Shown here: in pieces, positions 1 through 8,132 of the stretch | Position numbering within the stretch: position 1 is the stretch's first letter | Layout of the letters: each line of letters begins with the position of its first letter | Notes under the pieces: model-generated | The model's database searches: none | The model's input: only the letters and a program-made list of their open reading frames with translations | Told to the model about the DNA's origin: nothing | Translations under genes and position numbers: made by a program | Origin: Leucobacter sp. OH1287 | GTDB taxonomy: Bacteria; Actinomycetota; Actinomycetes; Actinomycetales; Microbacteriaceae | DNA: 64,000 nt | Direction: 5' to 3' | NCBI RefSeq assembly: GCF_003859945.1 | Contig: NZ_RQYM01000003.1 | Span: forward strand, 62,001 to 126,000

Positions 1-2
1 AT

Positions 3-1535
3 GATCCTGAGACGGAGGAGTTTGAGATCCACACCCCGTATCGTGCGGCGTGGAAGGAGTTCCTCGGCAACGCAGCACTGCACGGGCAGGCTGCGGTTGT
101 GTTCGCGCAGCTGATCACCGGCGGCGTCAACTATGGTGTGCACGCGTTCTTCGTGCCGATCCGCACCCCGGAAGGGGAGCTGCTGCCCGGAGTTGGCGCG
201 GAGGATGACGGTTACAAGGGCGGCCTCAACGGTATTGATAATGGGCGACTGCATTTTACTCACGTGCGGATCCCGCGCACCAACCTGCTTGACCGCTACG
301 GCACCGTTGCTGCTGACGGCAGCTACAGTTCACCGATTAAATCACCCGGTCGGAGATTCTTTACGATGCTTGGAGCGCTTGTGCAGGGGCGTGTTTCGCT
401 CGACGGTGCCGCAGTTAATGTGATGCAGGCGGCGCTGACAATCGCGATTAAATACGGCAGTGAGCGGCGCCAGTTCCCGGGCGCAGACGGGAAAGAACGG
501 GTGCTGCTGGATTACGGGCTCCACCAGCGACGGCTGCTGCCGCGACTGGCGCAGAGCTACGCGATGCAGTTTGCACACGAGAAACTGCTGCGATTCTTTG
601 ACGAGGTGTTCTCGGGTGTTAACGACACCGACACCTCTAGGCAGGATCTTGAAACCTTCGCGGCGGCGCTGAAACCGCTGTCGACCTGGGCAGCGCTCGA
701 CACACTGCAGACCGCCAGGGAGGCATGCGGCGGCGCCGGGTTTATTGCGAAGAACCGGCTGACCAGCTGGTATCAGGATCTTGATATCTACGTCACCTTT
801 GAGGGCGACAACCATGTGCTGCTGCAGCTGGTGGGTAAGCGACTGCTGACCGACTTCGCTAAACAGTTCCAGGGTGAGAGCCCCCGTACCGTAGCCGCTA
901 AGGTAGCGCAGCAGCGGGTTGCTGAGGGGATCGCTAAGTTTGGGCTGAGGCAGGTTGCGCAGGATGTTGCGGATCTTGGACAGACCTCCCGTGCGATTGA
1001 CGCCCTGCAAAACCCTGAAACACAGCATCAGCTGCTGAGCCAGCGCGTCAACACCATGATTTCTGAGATTGCGTTCGCGATGCCAAAGACCAGAGACAAG
1101 GCAGCCAAAGAGGCGGCGTTTAACGCGAATCAGGCGAAACTGATTGCCGCGGCTAAGGCGCACGCTGAGCTTTTACAGTGGGAGGCGTTTACTGAGGCGG
1201 TTGAGCAGTTTAGCGGTGACACCCGCACGGTGATCACCTGGCTGCGTGATCTGTTTGCTTTCAAACTGTTTGAAGACAACGCCGCCTGGTACCTGCAGCA
1301 CGGTATCCTCAGCGGACAGCGGGTTTCTGCGGTCACCGCCTACATTGACAGGCTGTGCCAGCGGATCCGCACCCAGGCTCTCGATTTAGTTGACGCCTTT
1401 GGGCTCACCGATGAACTGCTGCGCGCCGAGATAGCCACTGGAATTGAGGCGGAACGGCAGCGGGAGGCGCAGGAGTATGTTGAGAAACAGCGGCAGGACG
1501 GCAACCTGCCCGTGTCGGAGAAGTCGTTAAGCTAG
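3..1535 (+). CDS. Acyl-CoA oxidase / acyl-CoA dehydrogenase family protein, 5'-truncated
   Basis: The reading frame is open from the first bases of the window (it begins in-frame with DPETEEFEIHTP), so the gene starts upstream and about 510 residues are visible. The family oxidises acyl-CoA to trans-2-enoyl-CoA with FAD; oxidases pass the electrons to oxygen. The segment FAQLITGGVNYGVHAFFVPI matches the middle beta-domain. The motif FEGDNHVLLQLVGKRLL carries the Glu that acts as catalytic base in acyl-CoA oxidases. The C-terminal half is the helical ACOX domain, and the length fits an oxidase better than a roughly 390-residue dehydrogenase. A GTG at 99 is internal and is not the start. A terminator follows, so the gene ends its transcript. 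Oxidase rather than dehydrogenase is inferred from layout; substrate length is unknown. Confidence 0.88.
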   Translation, partial: DPETEEFEIHTPYRAAWKEFLGNAALHGQAAVVFAQLITGGVNYGVHAFFVPIRTPEGELLPGVGAEDDGYKGGLNGIDNGRLHFTHVRIPRTNLLDRYGTVAADGSYSSPIKSPGRRFFTMLGALVQGRVSLDGAAVNVMQAALTIAIKYGSERRQFPGADGKERVLLDYGLHQRRLLPRLAQSYAMQFAHEKLLRFFDEVFSGVNDTDTSRQDLETFAAALKPLSTWAALDTLQTAREACGGAGFIAKNRLTSWYQDLDIYVTFEGDNHVLLQLVGKRLLTDFAKQFQGESPRTVAAKVAQQRVAEGIAKFGLRQVAQDVADLGQTSRAIDALQNPETQHQLLSQRVNTMISEIAFAMPKTRDKAAKEAAFNANQAKLIAAAKAHAELLQWEAFTEAVEQFSGDTRTVITWLRDLFAFKLFEDNAAWYLQHGILSGQRVSAVTAYIDRLCQRIRTQALDLVDAFGLTDELLRAEIATGIEAERQREAQEYVEKQRQDGNLPVSEKSLS

Positions 1536-1570
1536 GCGTGTAAATCCTGCCCCTAGTGCAGTAAAGAAAT

Positions 1571-1614
1571 CCAGGCTCTGCTGAGTATACCCCGCTTAGC
1601 AGGGCCTGGTTTTT
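1571..1614 (+). terminator. Rho-independent terminator after acyl-CoA oxidase
   Basis: An inverted repeat pairs CCAGGC-CTGCT with AGCAG-GCCTGG around a short loop, with one or two internal mismatches, and is followed directly by a T run (TTTTTATAT). It lies 36 bases past the stop codon of the oxidase gene and before pip. Confidence 0.8.
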
Positions 1615-1684
1615 ATATACGCTGTCGCGCCTCCCGCAGCCGCAACGCTAGGCGCTAACCGGCGAAATAGATAGACTGTTAGCT

Positions 1685-2656
1685 ATGACAACGCGTGAAC
1701 TCTATCCTGAAATCGAACCCTACGACCACGGTATGCTCGAGGTTGGCGACGGCCACAGCCTCTACTATGAGCAGTCAGGCAACCCCGATGGCAAACCGGT
1801 TGTTGCTGTGCACGGTGGGCCGGGCGGCGGCTCAACCGCGAGTATGCGCCGCTACTTCAATCCTGAGAAATATCGCATAGTCCTTTTCGACCAGCGCGGC
1901 TGCGGCAAATCACGGCCGCACGCGAGTGAACCCGACGCGGACCTGAGCGCCAACACAACCTGGCACCTCGTCGCCGACATTGAGATGCTGCGTGAGCACC
2001 TCGGCATCGACAAATGGCAGGTGTTTGGTGGATCCTGGGGCTCAACCCTCTCGCTCGCTTACGCCGAAACCCACACCGACAGGGTCACTGAGCTGGTTTT
2101 GCGTGGCATCTTCACACTCCGCGAATCAGAGCTCAGGTGGTTCTATCAGGAGGGTGCCTCACACCTTTTCCCGGATTTTTGGGAGACCTACCTGGAGCCG
2201 ATCCCGGAGGAAGATCGCGACGATCTGATCGCTGCATACAACCGCAGGCTGTTTAACCCGGATACCGCTATCCACGTTCCGGCGGGGCTTGCCTGGTCCA
2301 TCTGGGAGGCGAGCACAACCAGCCTCTTCGTTGACGAAAAATTCGTTAAACAGGCCGCTGAGGACGATTTCTGGTCGGTTGCTTTCGCCCGCATCGAAAA
2401 CCACTTCTTCTTCAACAAGGGGTGGATGGAGGATGGTCAGCTGATCCGTGACGCGGTGAAGCTGAAAAACATTCCGACCGTGATCGTGCAGGGACGCTAC
2501 GACGCCTGCACACCGCCGCAAACCGCCTGGGACCTGTACCGGCAGATGCCGCACGCAAAGTTTGTGATGGTGCCCGACGCCGGCCACGCCAGCATCGAAC
2601 CGGGAATCAGAACCGCGCTTATGAACGCGACCGACGAGTTCGCTTCCCGGCAGTAG
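1685..2656 (+). CDS. pip: Proline iminopeptidase (alpha/beta hydrolase, S33)
   Basis: This enzyme removes N-terminal proline from peptides in the cytoplasm. At 323 residues it has the usual length. The oxyanion-hole motif HGGPGGG lies at 43-49, DQRGCGKS at 69-76, and the nucleophile elbow GGSWGS at 115-120 with Ser117. The later Asp is in GRYDACTP and the His in AGHAS near the C-terminus. All triad positions are intact. The ATG start at 1685 follows a promoter-sized gap after the upstream terminator, so the gene appears to be transcribed alone. Its last 38 bases overlap the 3' end of the convergent LysR-like gene. Confidence 0.93.
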   Translation: MTTRELYPEIEPYDHGMLEVGDGHSLYYEQSGNPDGKPVVAVHGGPGGGSTASMRRYFNPEKYRIVLFDQRGCGKSRPHASEPDADLSANTTWHLVADIEMLREHLGIDKWQVFGGSWGSTLSLAYAETHTDRVTELVLRGIFTLRESELRWFYQEGASHLFPDFWETYLEPIPEEDRDDLIAAYNRRLFNPDTAIHVPAGLAWSIWEASTTSLFVDEKFVKQAAEDDFWSVAFARIENHFFFNKGWMEDGQLIRDAVKLKNIPTVIVQGRYDACTPPQTAWDLYRQMPHAKFVMVPDAGHASIEPGIRTALMNATDEFASRQ

Positions 2657-3449
2657 CCGACTTCCCGCCCTGCCGCCTCTGGTTCTTCTGCGCTGCACGC
2701 AAAAGCTGCTCGCCGCGTGAACCGGGCGGCGGGGTTTTCTTTGTGCTCTTTGCGCGCTGCACAGTAACCTTGCGGGCTTTGGGCGCGGATCCACCCACCG
2801 GCGCTGCCTGCCTGCTTGAGGCGGCGCGTCTACCTCGAAGAACCCCAACCAGGTTCTGCAGTTCATCACTGTTGTGCCTCTCCAACCAGACCGCCCAGAT
2901 CGCGGTCTGTGCGAGACCGAGCTCGGAGGCGACGGGAATAACCCGCAGCTGTTTGTGTTTCGCGGTGTGGCGTGCCAGCGGCAGCGGCAGCAGGGCAGCG
3001 TCCTCACCGGTGGCGACCAGTTCAGCCAGTTCCGCCGCGGTGCGCGGTTCCCAGCTCGGATCCTGCCACGGCGAAGCCTTCGGCCACAGCGGATTGTGAG
3101 CCGGATGCTGGAGTAGTGTGACGCCGCGCAGCAGATTCAGGTCGCTGATCTCGGGAAGCTCACCAAGCTCCGCATCGGCGGTTGTAACGAGCGCAACAGC
3201 CTCGTCATACAGGCGAACCGCGTGCAGCGGATCCGCAAACCGCGGAGGTTCTGTGCTCGCGCCACGCACCAGCAGCAACCCGCCGCTCGCAAGCAGTTCC
3301 TGGCCGGCGGGGGAGTTGAGCGGTGACTCGTCTAGCGGCACAAGCTCCAAGGGGCTCTCGGGCTGCGCCTCCTGCCACCTTCTCGCCCACTTGGTGGGGG
3401 CGGATCCGCGCACAAACCCGAGCCGTAAACTACCCGACACCGCTAACAC
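2619..3449 (-). CDS. LysR substrate-binding-domain-like protein without HTH, basic tail
   Basis: The 276-residue protein starts with a beta-strand segment (LRLGFVRGSAPTKWARRW) typical of the periplasmic-binding-like effector domain of LysR regulators, but it has no N-terminal winged helix. Residues from about 205 to the end are a disordered Lys/Arg-rich tail. The GTG start at 3449 lies inside the end of the upstream transporter gene (20-base overlap), indicating translational coupling. The 3' end overlaps pip convergently by 38 bases. HTH-less LysR-like proteins occur in Micrococcales, but I know of no assigned function. The basic tail could bind nucleic acid; that is inference. Confidence 0.7.
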   Translation of the reverse strand: MLAVSGSLRLGFVRGSAPTKWARRWQEAQPESPLELVPLDESPLNSPAGQELLASGGLLLVRGASTEPPRFADPLHAVRLYDEAVALVTTADAELGELPEISDLNLLRGVTLLQHPAHNPLWPKASPWQDPSWEPRTAAELAELVATGEDAALLPLPLARHTAKHKQLRVIPVASELGLAQTAIWAVWLERHNSDELQNLVGVLRGRRAASSRQAAPVGGSAPKARKVTVQRAKSTKKTPPPGSRGEQLLRAAQKNQRRQGGKSATAGKRTRRSRS

Positions 3450-4152
3450 CCATCAGTTTGCCGATCGCAAACGTGACACCAACCGCGACCGTTCCGAGCA
3501 CCAGCTGCCGGACAGCCCCGCCCATTAGCTTCCGCTTGCTGAATCTCGCGGCGAGCGCCCCGGCGATGAGCAGGCCGAATCCACCAAACGCTAAAGAAAC
3601 CCAGACCGAGCTCAGCCCGAACAGGAACGGCAGCACCGGCACCAGCGCCCCGATGCTGAACGCGAAGAAGGAGGCGAGCGCGGCAACCAGCGGAGACTGG
3701 CGGTCGTCGAGGCTGAGACCGAGCTCGTTGGCGAGGTGAACACGCAGCGCGCTGTCGTGGTTGGCGTGCACCTCACGAGCCGCCTGTTTTGCGGTAGTTT
3801 CTGTCATACCGAGCTGTTTAAACTGGTCAGCAAGCTCCAGCTCCTCGCCGCGCGGGTTGCGTTTCAGCGCGTCACTTTCGACGCGCACCTCCGAGTCGAG
3901 CTGTTCGTTTTGGGTTTTCACCGAGGTGTATTCGCCGAGCGCCATAGACACACCGCCCGCGATCATGCCTGAAATGCCGGTTATCACCATGGTGCCTGGG
4001 CTGGCACCCGCTGCGGCAATGCCGGTGATTAGGCCGATGTTAGAGACAAGCCCGTCCATAGCGCCAAACACTGCTGGGCGCAGCCACCCCGCGCCAACAT
4101 CGGCGTGTGAGTGATCGTAGATGTGGGGTTTTGCGATGTTCATTGCGGGCAT
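3430..4152 (-). CDS. VIT1/CCC1 family Fe/Mn transporter
   Basis: A 240-residue membrane protein of the vacuolar iron transporter family, which moves Fe(II) or Mn(II) across membranes. The N-terminal pair of membrane segments contains VFGAMDGLVSNIGLITGIAA and the GISGMIAGGVSMALGEYTS region typical of VIT1/CCC1. A soluble acidic helical hairpin (about 75-145) follows, a place where family members bind metal, and then three C-terminal membrane segments. This is close to the family's five-segment layout. ATG 4152 is used here; an ATG three codons later is equally possible. The gene is followed by an overlapping LysR-like gene on the same strand. Direction of transport cannot be read from sequence. 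Confidence 0.88.
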   Translation of the reverse strand: MPAMNIAKPHIYDHSHADVGAGWLRPAVFGAMDGLVSNIGLITGIAAAGASPGTMVITGISGMIAGGVSMALGEYTSVKTQNEQLDSEVRVESDALKRNPRGEELELADQFKQLGMTETTAKQAAREVHANHDSALRVHLANELGLSLDDRQSPLVAALASFFAFSIGALVPVLPFLFGLSSVWVSLAFGGFGLLIAGALAARFSKRKLMGGAVRQLVLGTVAVGVTFAIGKLMGVSGVG

Positions 4153-4234
4153 GTTTTAACTCTAACAACTCTTCACGGTTTAGGGGATACTTTTTACAGC
4201 AGAATTTTGGCAACTGGGGGTAAGGTTGAGTGTT

Positions 4235-5764
4235 ATGAACGTAATCATTAATCCAGAATTTAATCCGATTCCGTCTCTCGAGTCACCAGCGCAGGTGGAG
4301 CTCAAACCCAAAGCAGATAAAGACGCCACGGTCGCTGTTTTTGTCCCAGCTGAGGGAGATCTGCCCGCCGATGTTGCTGTCACCCGTGAGCAGCTCGCCG
4401 CCGCAGGTTTCAAGGGTAAAGCAGAGCAGAGCCTGGTGCTGCCAGGGGAGGTGACAAGGGTGCTTGTTGGTGTCGGCGAGGGTGTGAAAACCGTTGCCGA
4501 TGCGCGTAACGCAGCAGCCGTTTTCGCTCGCGCGGCAGCAAAGAGCGACAGCCTGGCTCTCAACCTCGCAGAGCTAACCGGTGATCTCACCTCGGAGGCA
4601 GCCGCGCAGGCAGCCGTTGAGGGTGTTGTATTGGCACGCTACCGCTACGACGTGCTAAAAACCGAGGCTGACACCGTTTCGCTCAGCAAACTCATCGTTG
4701 TTTCTGACGATGAGGTAGCTAAGCAGGGAATTGACCGCGCCGCGGTGCTAACCCGCGCTGCGCTTTTGGCGCGCGATCTGGGCAATACTCCACCGCGCCA
4801 CCTCAACGCCACACAGCTCGCCAAGATCGCAGAAAAGCTCGGTCCAGAGTTAGGTTTCACAGTTGAGGTGTTCGACCGTAAGCAGATTCAGGAGCTCGGC
4901 CTCGGCGGTCTTCTGGGTGTGAACGCCGGATCCGTTGAGGAACCGCGCCTTATCAAGGTCAGCTACAAACCAGCCGACGCAACCGGCCACCTGGGGCTTG
5001 TTGGTAAAGGTATTATGTACGATTCGGGTGGAATCAGCCTGAAGCCATCAAACGCTTCACACTGCTCCATGAAAATGGACATGATGGGCGCAGGCGCTGT
5101 ACTCTCAGCAATGACTGCGCTGCGAGACCTTGGTGTGAAAACCGCGGTCACCGGCTGGCTGATGTGTACCGACAACATGCCCTCGGGTTCATCAACAAAA
5201 CTTGGTGACGTGCTCATCATGCGCGGTGGTAAAACCGTAGAGGTGCGCAACACTGATGCCGAGGGTCGCCTCGTGCTGGGTGACGGTATCGCTCTCGCGG
5301 TAGAAGAGAAAGTTGACGCGGTTGTTGACATCGCAACTCTGACCGGTGCTGCAATGATGGCGCTGGGTGCTGAAACCGCTGCCGTGTTCGCAAACAACGA
5401 CGAACTCGCTAAACAGCTGAAAACCGCGGCGGTTGCAACCGATGAGGTGGTTTGGCAGCTGCCGCTTGACTCGCGACTGCGCAAATCCATGAAGTCCAAG
5501 GTTGCTGACATCGCCAACATCGGAGGCAGCTACGGTGGTGCGATCACCGCGGCACTGTTCCTGCAGGAGTTCGCCGGCGACACTCCGTGGGGTCACCTCG
5601 ATATTGCAGGGCCGATGGAGGTAGACAGCGATGACCTGTGGCGCAGCGCCGGATCCACCGGTTTCGGTGCGCGACTGCTGGCTGAGTTCGCACAGAACTT
5701 CACCAACCCGGGCGACCAGGTTAACGCCGGTGGTGTTCCGGGCGTGGGCGGCGAGTCAAAGTAG
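4235..5764 (+). CDS. pepA: Leucyl aminopeptidase (M17)
   Basis: A cytosolic two-metal aminopeptidase that trims N-terminal residues from peptides. The M17 signature NTDAEGRL is present (residues 339-346 from the ATG), and the other metal-binding stretch reads KGIMYDSGGISLKPS, with the Lys and Asp of the active site. I chose ATG 4235 because AAGG lies about nine bases upstream; a TTG at 4226 would add three residues. The roughly 509-residue length fits the family. The M18 aminopeptidase gene begins nine bases downstream, so both are probably one peptide-degrading operon. Confidence 0.94.
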   Translation: MNVIINPEFNPIPSLESPAQVELKPKADKDATVAVFVPAEGDLPADVAVTREQLAAAGFKGKAEQSLVLPGEVTRVLVGVGEGVKTVADARNAAAVFARAAAKSDSLALNLAELTGDLTSEAAAQAAVEGVVLARYRYDVLKTEADTVSLSKLIVVSDDEVAKQGIDRAAVLTRAALLARDLGNTPPRHLNATQLAKIAEKLGPELGFTVEVFDRKQIQELGLGGLLGVNAGSVEEPRLIKVSYKPADATGHLGLVGKGIMYDSGGISLKPSNASHCSMKMDMMGAGAVLSAMTALRDLGVKTAVTGWLMCTDNMPSGSSTKLGDVLIMRGGKTVEVRNTDAEGRLVLGDGIALAVEEKVDAVVDIATLTGAAMMALGAETAAVFANNDELAKQLKTAAVATDEVVWQLPLDSRLRKSMKSKVADIANIGGSYGGAITAALFLQEFAGDTPWGHLDIAGPMEVDSDDLWRSAGSTGFGARLLAEFAQNFTNPGDQVNAGGVPGVGGESK

Positions 5765-5773
5765 GTCGATCGC

Positions 5774-7081
5774 GTGACAGCAGCACAGAGCACCGCAACA
5801 GTTGACGATTATATTGACCGGTACGGCGACTTTATTGCCGCCAGCCCAACCGCTTTTCACGCGGCCGCAAATGCTGCAGAGCAGTTAAAAGCGGCCGGGT
5901 TTAGCGAGTACGGGCTGACCGAGGACTGGGAAGAAATCGCCCAGCAAAACAGCTCCGGTATTGCCGACTCTGCGGGCTTTGTGCTGCGCGACGGCGCGAT
6001 TATTGCATGGCGGGTGGGGGCGGATCCGCTGCCCCACACCCCCTTCAATATTTGGGGCGCGCACAGCGACTCACCAGGGTTTGTGCTGAAGCCGAACCCG
6101 AACCGGAAAACCGAGTCGTGGGCGCAGGCAAACGTTGAGGTTTACGGCGGTGTGCTGCTCAACTCCTGGCTGGATCGCGACCTCGAGTTCGCGGGGCGGG
6201 TGTTTGACAGCGCCGGTAACTGCCGGCTGATCCGCACCGGGCCGGTTGCCAGGATCGCGCAGCTCGCCGTGCATCTCGACCGTGAGGTGAACAACGGGCT
6301 GAAGCTTGACCGGCAGCTGCACACGCAGCCGATTATCGGGGTTGGCGAGGTTGATGTTGCCGAGCTGCTGGCGGACGCGGCGGGAATCCCCGTCACTGAG
6401 CTTGCCGCCTGGGATGTGTCACTCGCTGACACACAGCTGCCGGCGCGGATCGGCGCACACCGGGAGCTGTTTGCTGCAGGGCGCCAAGACAACCTCAGCT
6501 CAACCTACGCAGGGCTTGCGGCGTTGATCGCGCAGACCCCGGCGCCGCAGAGCATTGCGGTGCTCGCCGTATTCGACCATGAAGAGGTTGGATCCGGCAG
6601 CACAACAGGCGCTGGTGGCCCACTGTTGCAGGGGGTTATTAAGCGGCTGCAGCGGCTGATCGGGGCTGACACCGAGGCAGCGCAGCGTTCGCTCGCCGCT
6701 TCGTGGGTTATTTCGGCGGACGCGAGCCACGCGGTGCACCCAAACTACGCGGGGCATCACGATCCAGAGACGAGACCCCAGCCGGGTAAAGGGCCGGTGC
6801 TGAAGCACAACGCTAACCAGCGCTACGCAACAACCGGTTTGGGGGCCGCCAAATGGCGAGCCCTGTGTGAGGCGGCAGGTGTGGAGTCGCAGGACTATGT
6901 GGCGAACAACACAATCCCGTGCGGTAGCACAATCGGGCCGATCACGGCTGAGCGAACCGGCATCAACACGGTTGATGTTGGGGCGCCGCTGCTGTCGATG
7001 CACAGCTGCCGGGAGCTCTCACACGTTGATGACCTCTATGGATTAGCAGAGGTGGCGCGAGAGTTCTTTAGGGGGCAGTAA
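5774..7081 (+). CDS. M18 family aminopeptidase (aspartyl aminopeptidase type)
   Basis: A 435-residue zinc aminopeptidase of family M18, which prefers N-terminal Asp/Glu or other residues depending on the subgroup. Metal-binding segments visible are WGAHSDSPG, FDHEEVGSGSTTGAGG and the C-terminal VGAPLLSMHSCREL. The GTG start at 5774 is nine bases after the pepA stop. The short spacing suggests co-transcription with the M17 enzyme, giving two complementary peptidases. All metal-ligand motifs look intact. Confidence 0.93.
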   Translation: MTAAQSTATVDDYIDRYGDFIAASPTAFHAAANAAEQLKAAGFSEYGLTEDWEEIAQQNSSGIADSAGFVLRDGAIIAWRVGADPLPHTPFNIWGAHSDSPGFVLKPNPNRKTESWAQANVEVYGGVLLNSWLDRDLEFAGRVFDSAGNCRLIRTGPVARIAQLAVHLDREVNNGLKLDRQLHTQPIIGVGEVDVAELLADAAGIPVTELAAWDVSLADTQLPARIGAHRELFAAGRQDNLSSTYAGLAALIAQTPAPQSIAVLAVFDHEEVGSGSTTGAGGPLLQGVIKRLQRLIGADTEAAQRSLAASWVISADASHAVHPNYAGHHDPETRPQPGKGPVLKHNANQRYATTGLGAAKWRALCEAAGVESQDYVANNTIPCGSTIGPITAERTGINTVDVGAPLLSMHSCRELSHVDDLYGLAEVAREFFRGQ

Positions 7082-7183
7082 TAACTTTGCGCAAGCTTCG
7101 CTGATTTGCGGCTGTTTTTGCGGTGATTCTGCGTCTGGATTGCTAGTATTTAGAGTGTTAGCTAAACAATTGTGGGGTGGATC

Positions 7184-7477
7184 ATGAGCAACAGTCAGCA
7201 GTCTTCGGGGGCGATAGAACCAATCTTCAGCACGCGCACACTCGTGCCGACCGTGCAGCGGATCGGTGAAAAAGCGGTTGAGGTTACCTATCTTGGGGTT
7301 AACGTTGCCGGTGAGCCGACCTGGATCCTGTGGGACGCGAAAGACCCGTTCATGATCGGGATGCTAAGCCAGGGACAGATGGGTTACACCTTTGAGCAGC
7401 GCACAACTATGGGGCCGATGGTTCACAGCAACCTGTCAACCCACAGTGTGCAGCGGATGCTCGGCAGCGGCAACTGA
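7184..7477 (+). CDS. Small hypothetical protein (97 aa)
   Basis: I do not recognise this protein. The ATG at 7184 is preceded by GGGGTGG as a likely ribosome-binding site; an in-frame GTG 12 bases upstream overlaps that site and is less likely. The product is soluble, with no signal peptide or membrane segment. Its beta-rich core is IGEKAVEVTYLGVNVAGEP, with a WILWDAKDPF stretch and a Met-rich end. It sits alone between the aminopeptidase operon and a tRNA cluster. Codon use matches its neighbours, so it is probably a real chromosomal gene. Confidence 0.6.
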   Translation: MSNSQQSSGAIEPIFSTRTLVPTVQRIGEKAVEVTYLGVNVAGEPTWILWDAKDPFMIGMLSQGQMGYTFEQRTTMGPMVHSNLSTHSVQRMLGSGN

Positions 7478-7629
7478 GGGGCGTTAGAGCGGCCCTCAGT
7501 CGCTGCGACACGCCCATAAAACCCCTGAAATCATGCGGATTTGACCGCCGCCCGCTGAGTCGATTTGCGCTCACCTCTGAATCTGTCGTAATATTTTTAA
7601 GGCGAAAAGATAGCGTCCAGGCGCAATCC

Positions 7630-7702
7630 GGCCCCATCGTCTAGTGGCCTAGGACGTCGCCCTTTCACGGCGGTAACACGGGTTCGAATCCCGTTGGGGT
7701 CA
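7630..7702 (+). tRNA. tRNA-Glu(TTC)
   Basis: A cloverleaf folds with a seven-base-pair acceptor stem (GGCCCCA with TGGGGTC, one G-T pair). The anticodon loop CTTTCAC reads anticodon TTC, and the T-arm contains GGTTCGAATCC. CCA is not encoded. It is the first gene of a three-tRNA cluster. Confidence 0.95.
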
Positions 7703-7740
7703 CTATCGCCAAAAACACAATTGAATAGCATGTTAAGCAT

Positions 7741-7814
7741 GGCCCTGTGGCGCAGTTGGTTAGCGCGCCGCCCTGTCACGGCGGAGGTCGCGGGTTCAAG
7801 TCCCGTCAGGGTCG
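7741..7814 (+). tRNA. tRNA-Asp(GTC)
   Basis: The acceptor stem GGCCCTG pairs with CAGGGTC. The anticodon loop CTGTCAC gives anticodon GTC, and the T-arm is GGGTTCAAGTCCC. The discriminator base is G, as usual for tRNA-Asp. CCA is not encoded. Confidence 0.95.
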
Positions 7815-7822
7815 CAGGTAGA

Positions 7823-7850
7823 GAACCCTTCAATTTGAAGGGTTTCTTTA
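7823..7850 (+). terminator. Terminator between tRNA-Asp and tRNA-Phe
   Basis: A perfect palindrome, AACCCTTCAA followed by TTGAAGGGTT, is followed by TCTTTAT. It lies a few bases after tRNA-Asp. It could end the Glu-Asp transcript or be a processing stem if the three tRNAs are co-transcribed. Confidence 0.6.
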
Positions 7851-7870
7851 TCCGAGCGGCACGTCTGCTC

Positions 7871-7943
7871 GGCTCTGTAGCTCAGTTGGTAGAGCGTCCG
7901 CCTGAAGAGTGGAAGGTCACCGGATCGACACCGGTCGGAGCCA
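7871..7943 (+). tRNA. tRNA-Phe(GAA)
   Basis: The acceptor stem GGCTCTG pairs with CGGAGCC (one T-G). The anticodon loop CTGAAGA gives GAA. The D-arm TAGCTCAGTTGGTAGAGC is canonical; the T-arm carries GGATCGACACC instead of the usual GGTTCGA, a small deviation. CCA is not encoded. Confidence 0.93.
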
Positions 7944-7952
7944 CCGGTTAAA

Positions 7953-7990
7953 CCCCGTGAGTCGTAAAGGATTCACGGGATTTAGTGTTT
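7953..7990 (+). terminator. Terminator after tRNA-Phe
   Basis: CCCGTGA (7954-7960) pairs with TCACGGG (7973-7979) across a short loop and is followed by the T-rich ATTTAGTGTTT. It lies just past tRNA-Phe and closes the tRNA cluster. Confidence 0.65.
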
Positions 7991-8060
7991 CTAATCTAAC
8001 GCCAGATGGTGTGCGGGGTCGGGAGATACTCAAGAAGCTAATGTATCCTCGAACAGTCGG

Positions 8061-8108
8061 GAGATCCCCGGCCACAGTGAGATCCCCGAGTGCTGCCCGG
8101 GGGATCCC
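8061..8108 (+). promoter_or_regulatory. GATCCCC repeat/hairpin in the leader of the ABC importer operon
   Basis: GAGATCCCCG occurs twice (8061-8070 and, one base shorter, from 8080). The second copy pairs as GATCCCC (8081-8087) with GGGGATC (8100-8106). The 3' arm also forms the palindrome GGGATCCC. All of this lies 25-70 bases before the ATG of the ATPase gene, where it could be an operator or an mRNA leader structure. The role is inferred from position only. Confidence 0.35.
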
Positions 8109-8132
8109 GAAAAGCAAGGATGAGAGACAGAC

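Noticed and set aside
342-1163. 273-codon minus-strand frame inside the acyl-CoA oxidase
   Set aside because: It lies opposite a clear family gene, shows no recognisable domain, and its composition (His, Gln, Arg, Leu) is that of a high-GC antisense shadow.
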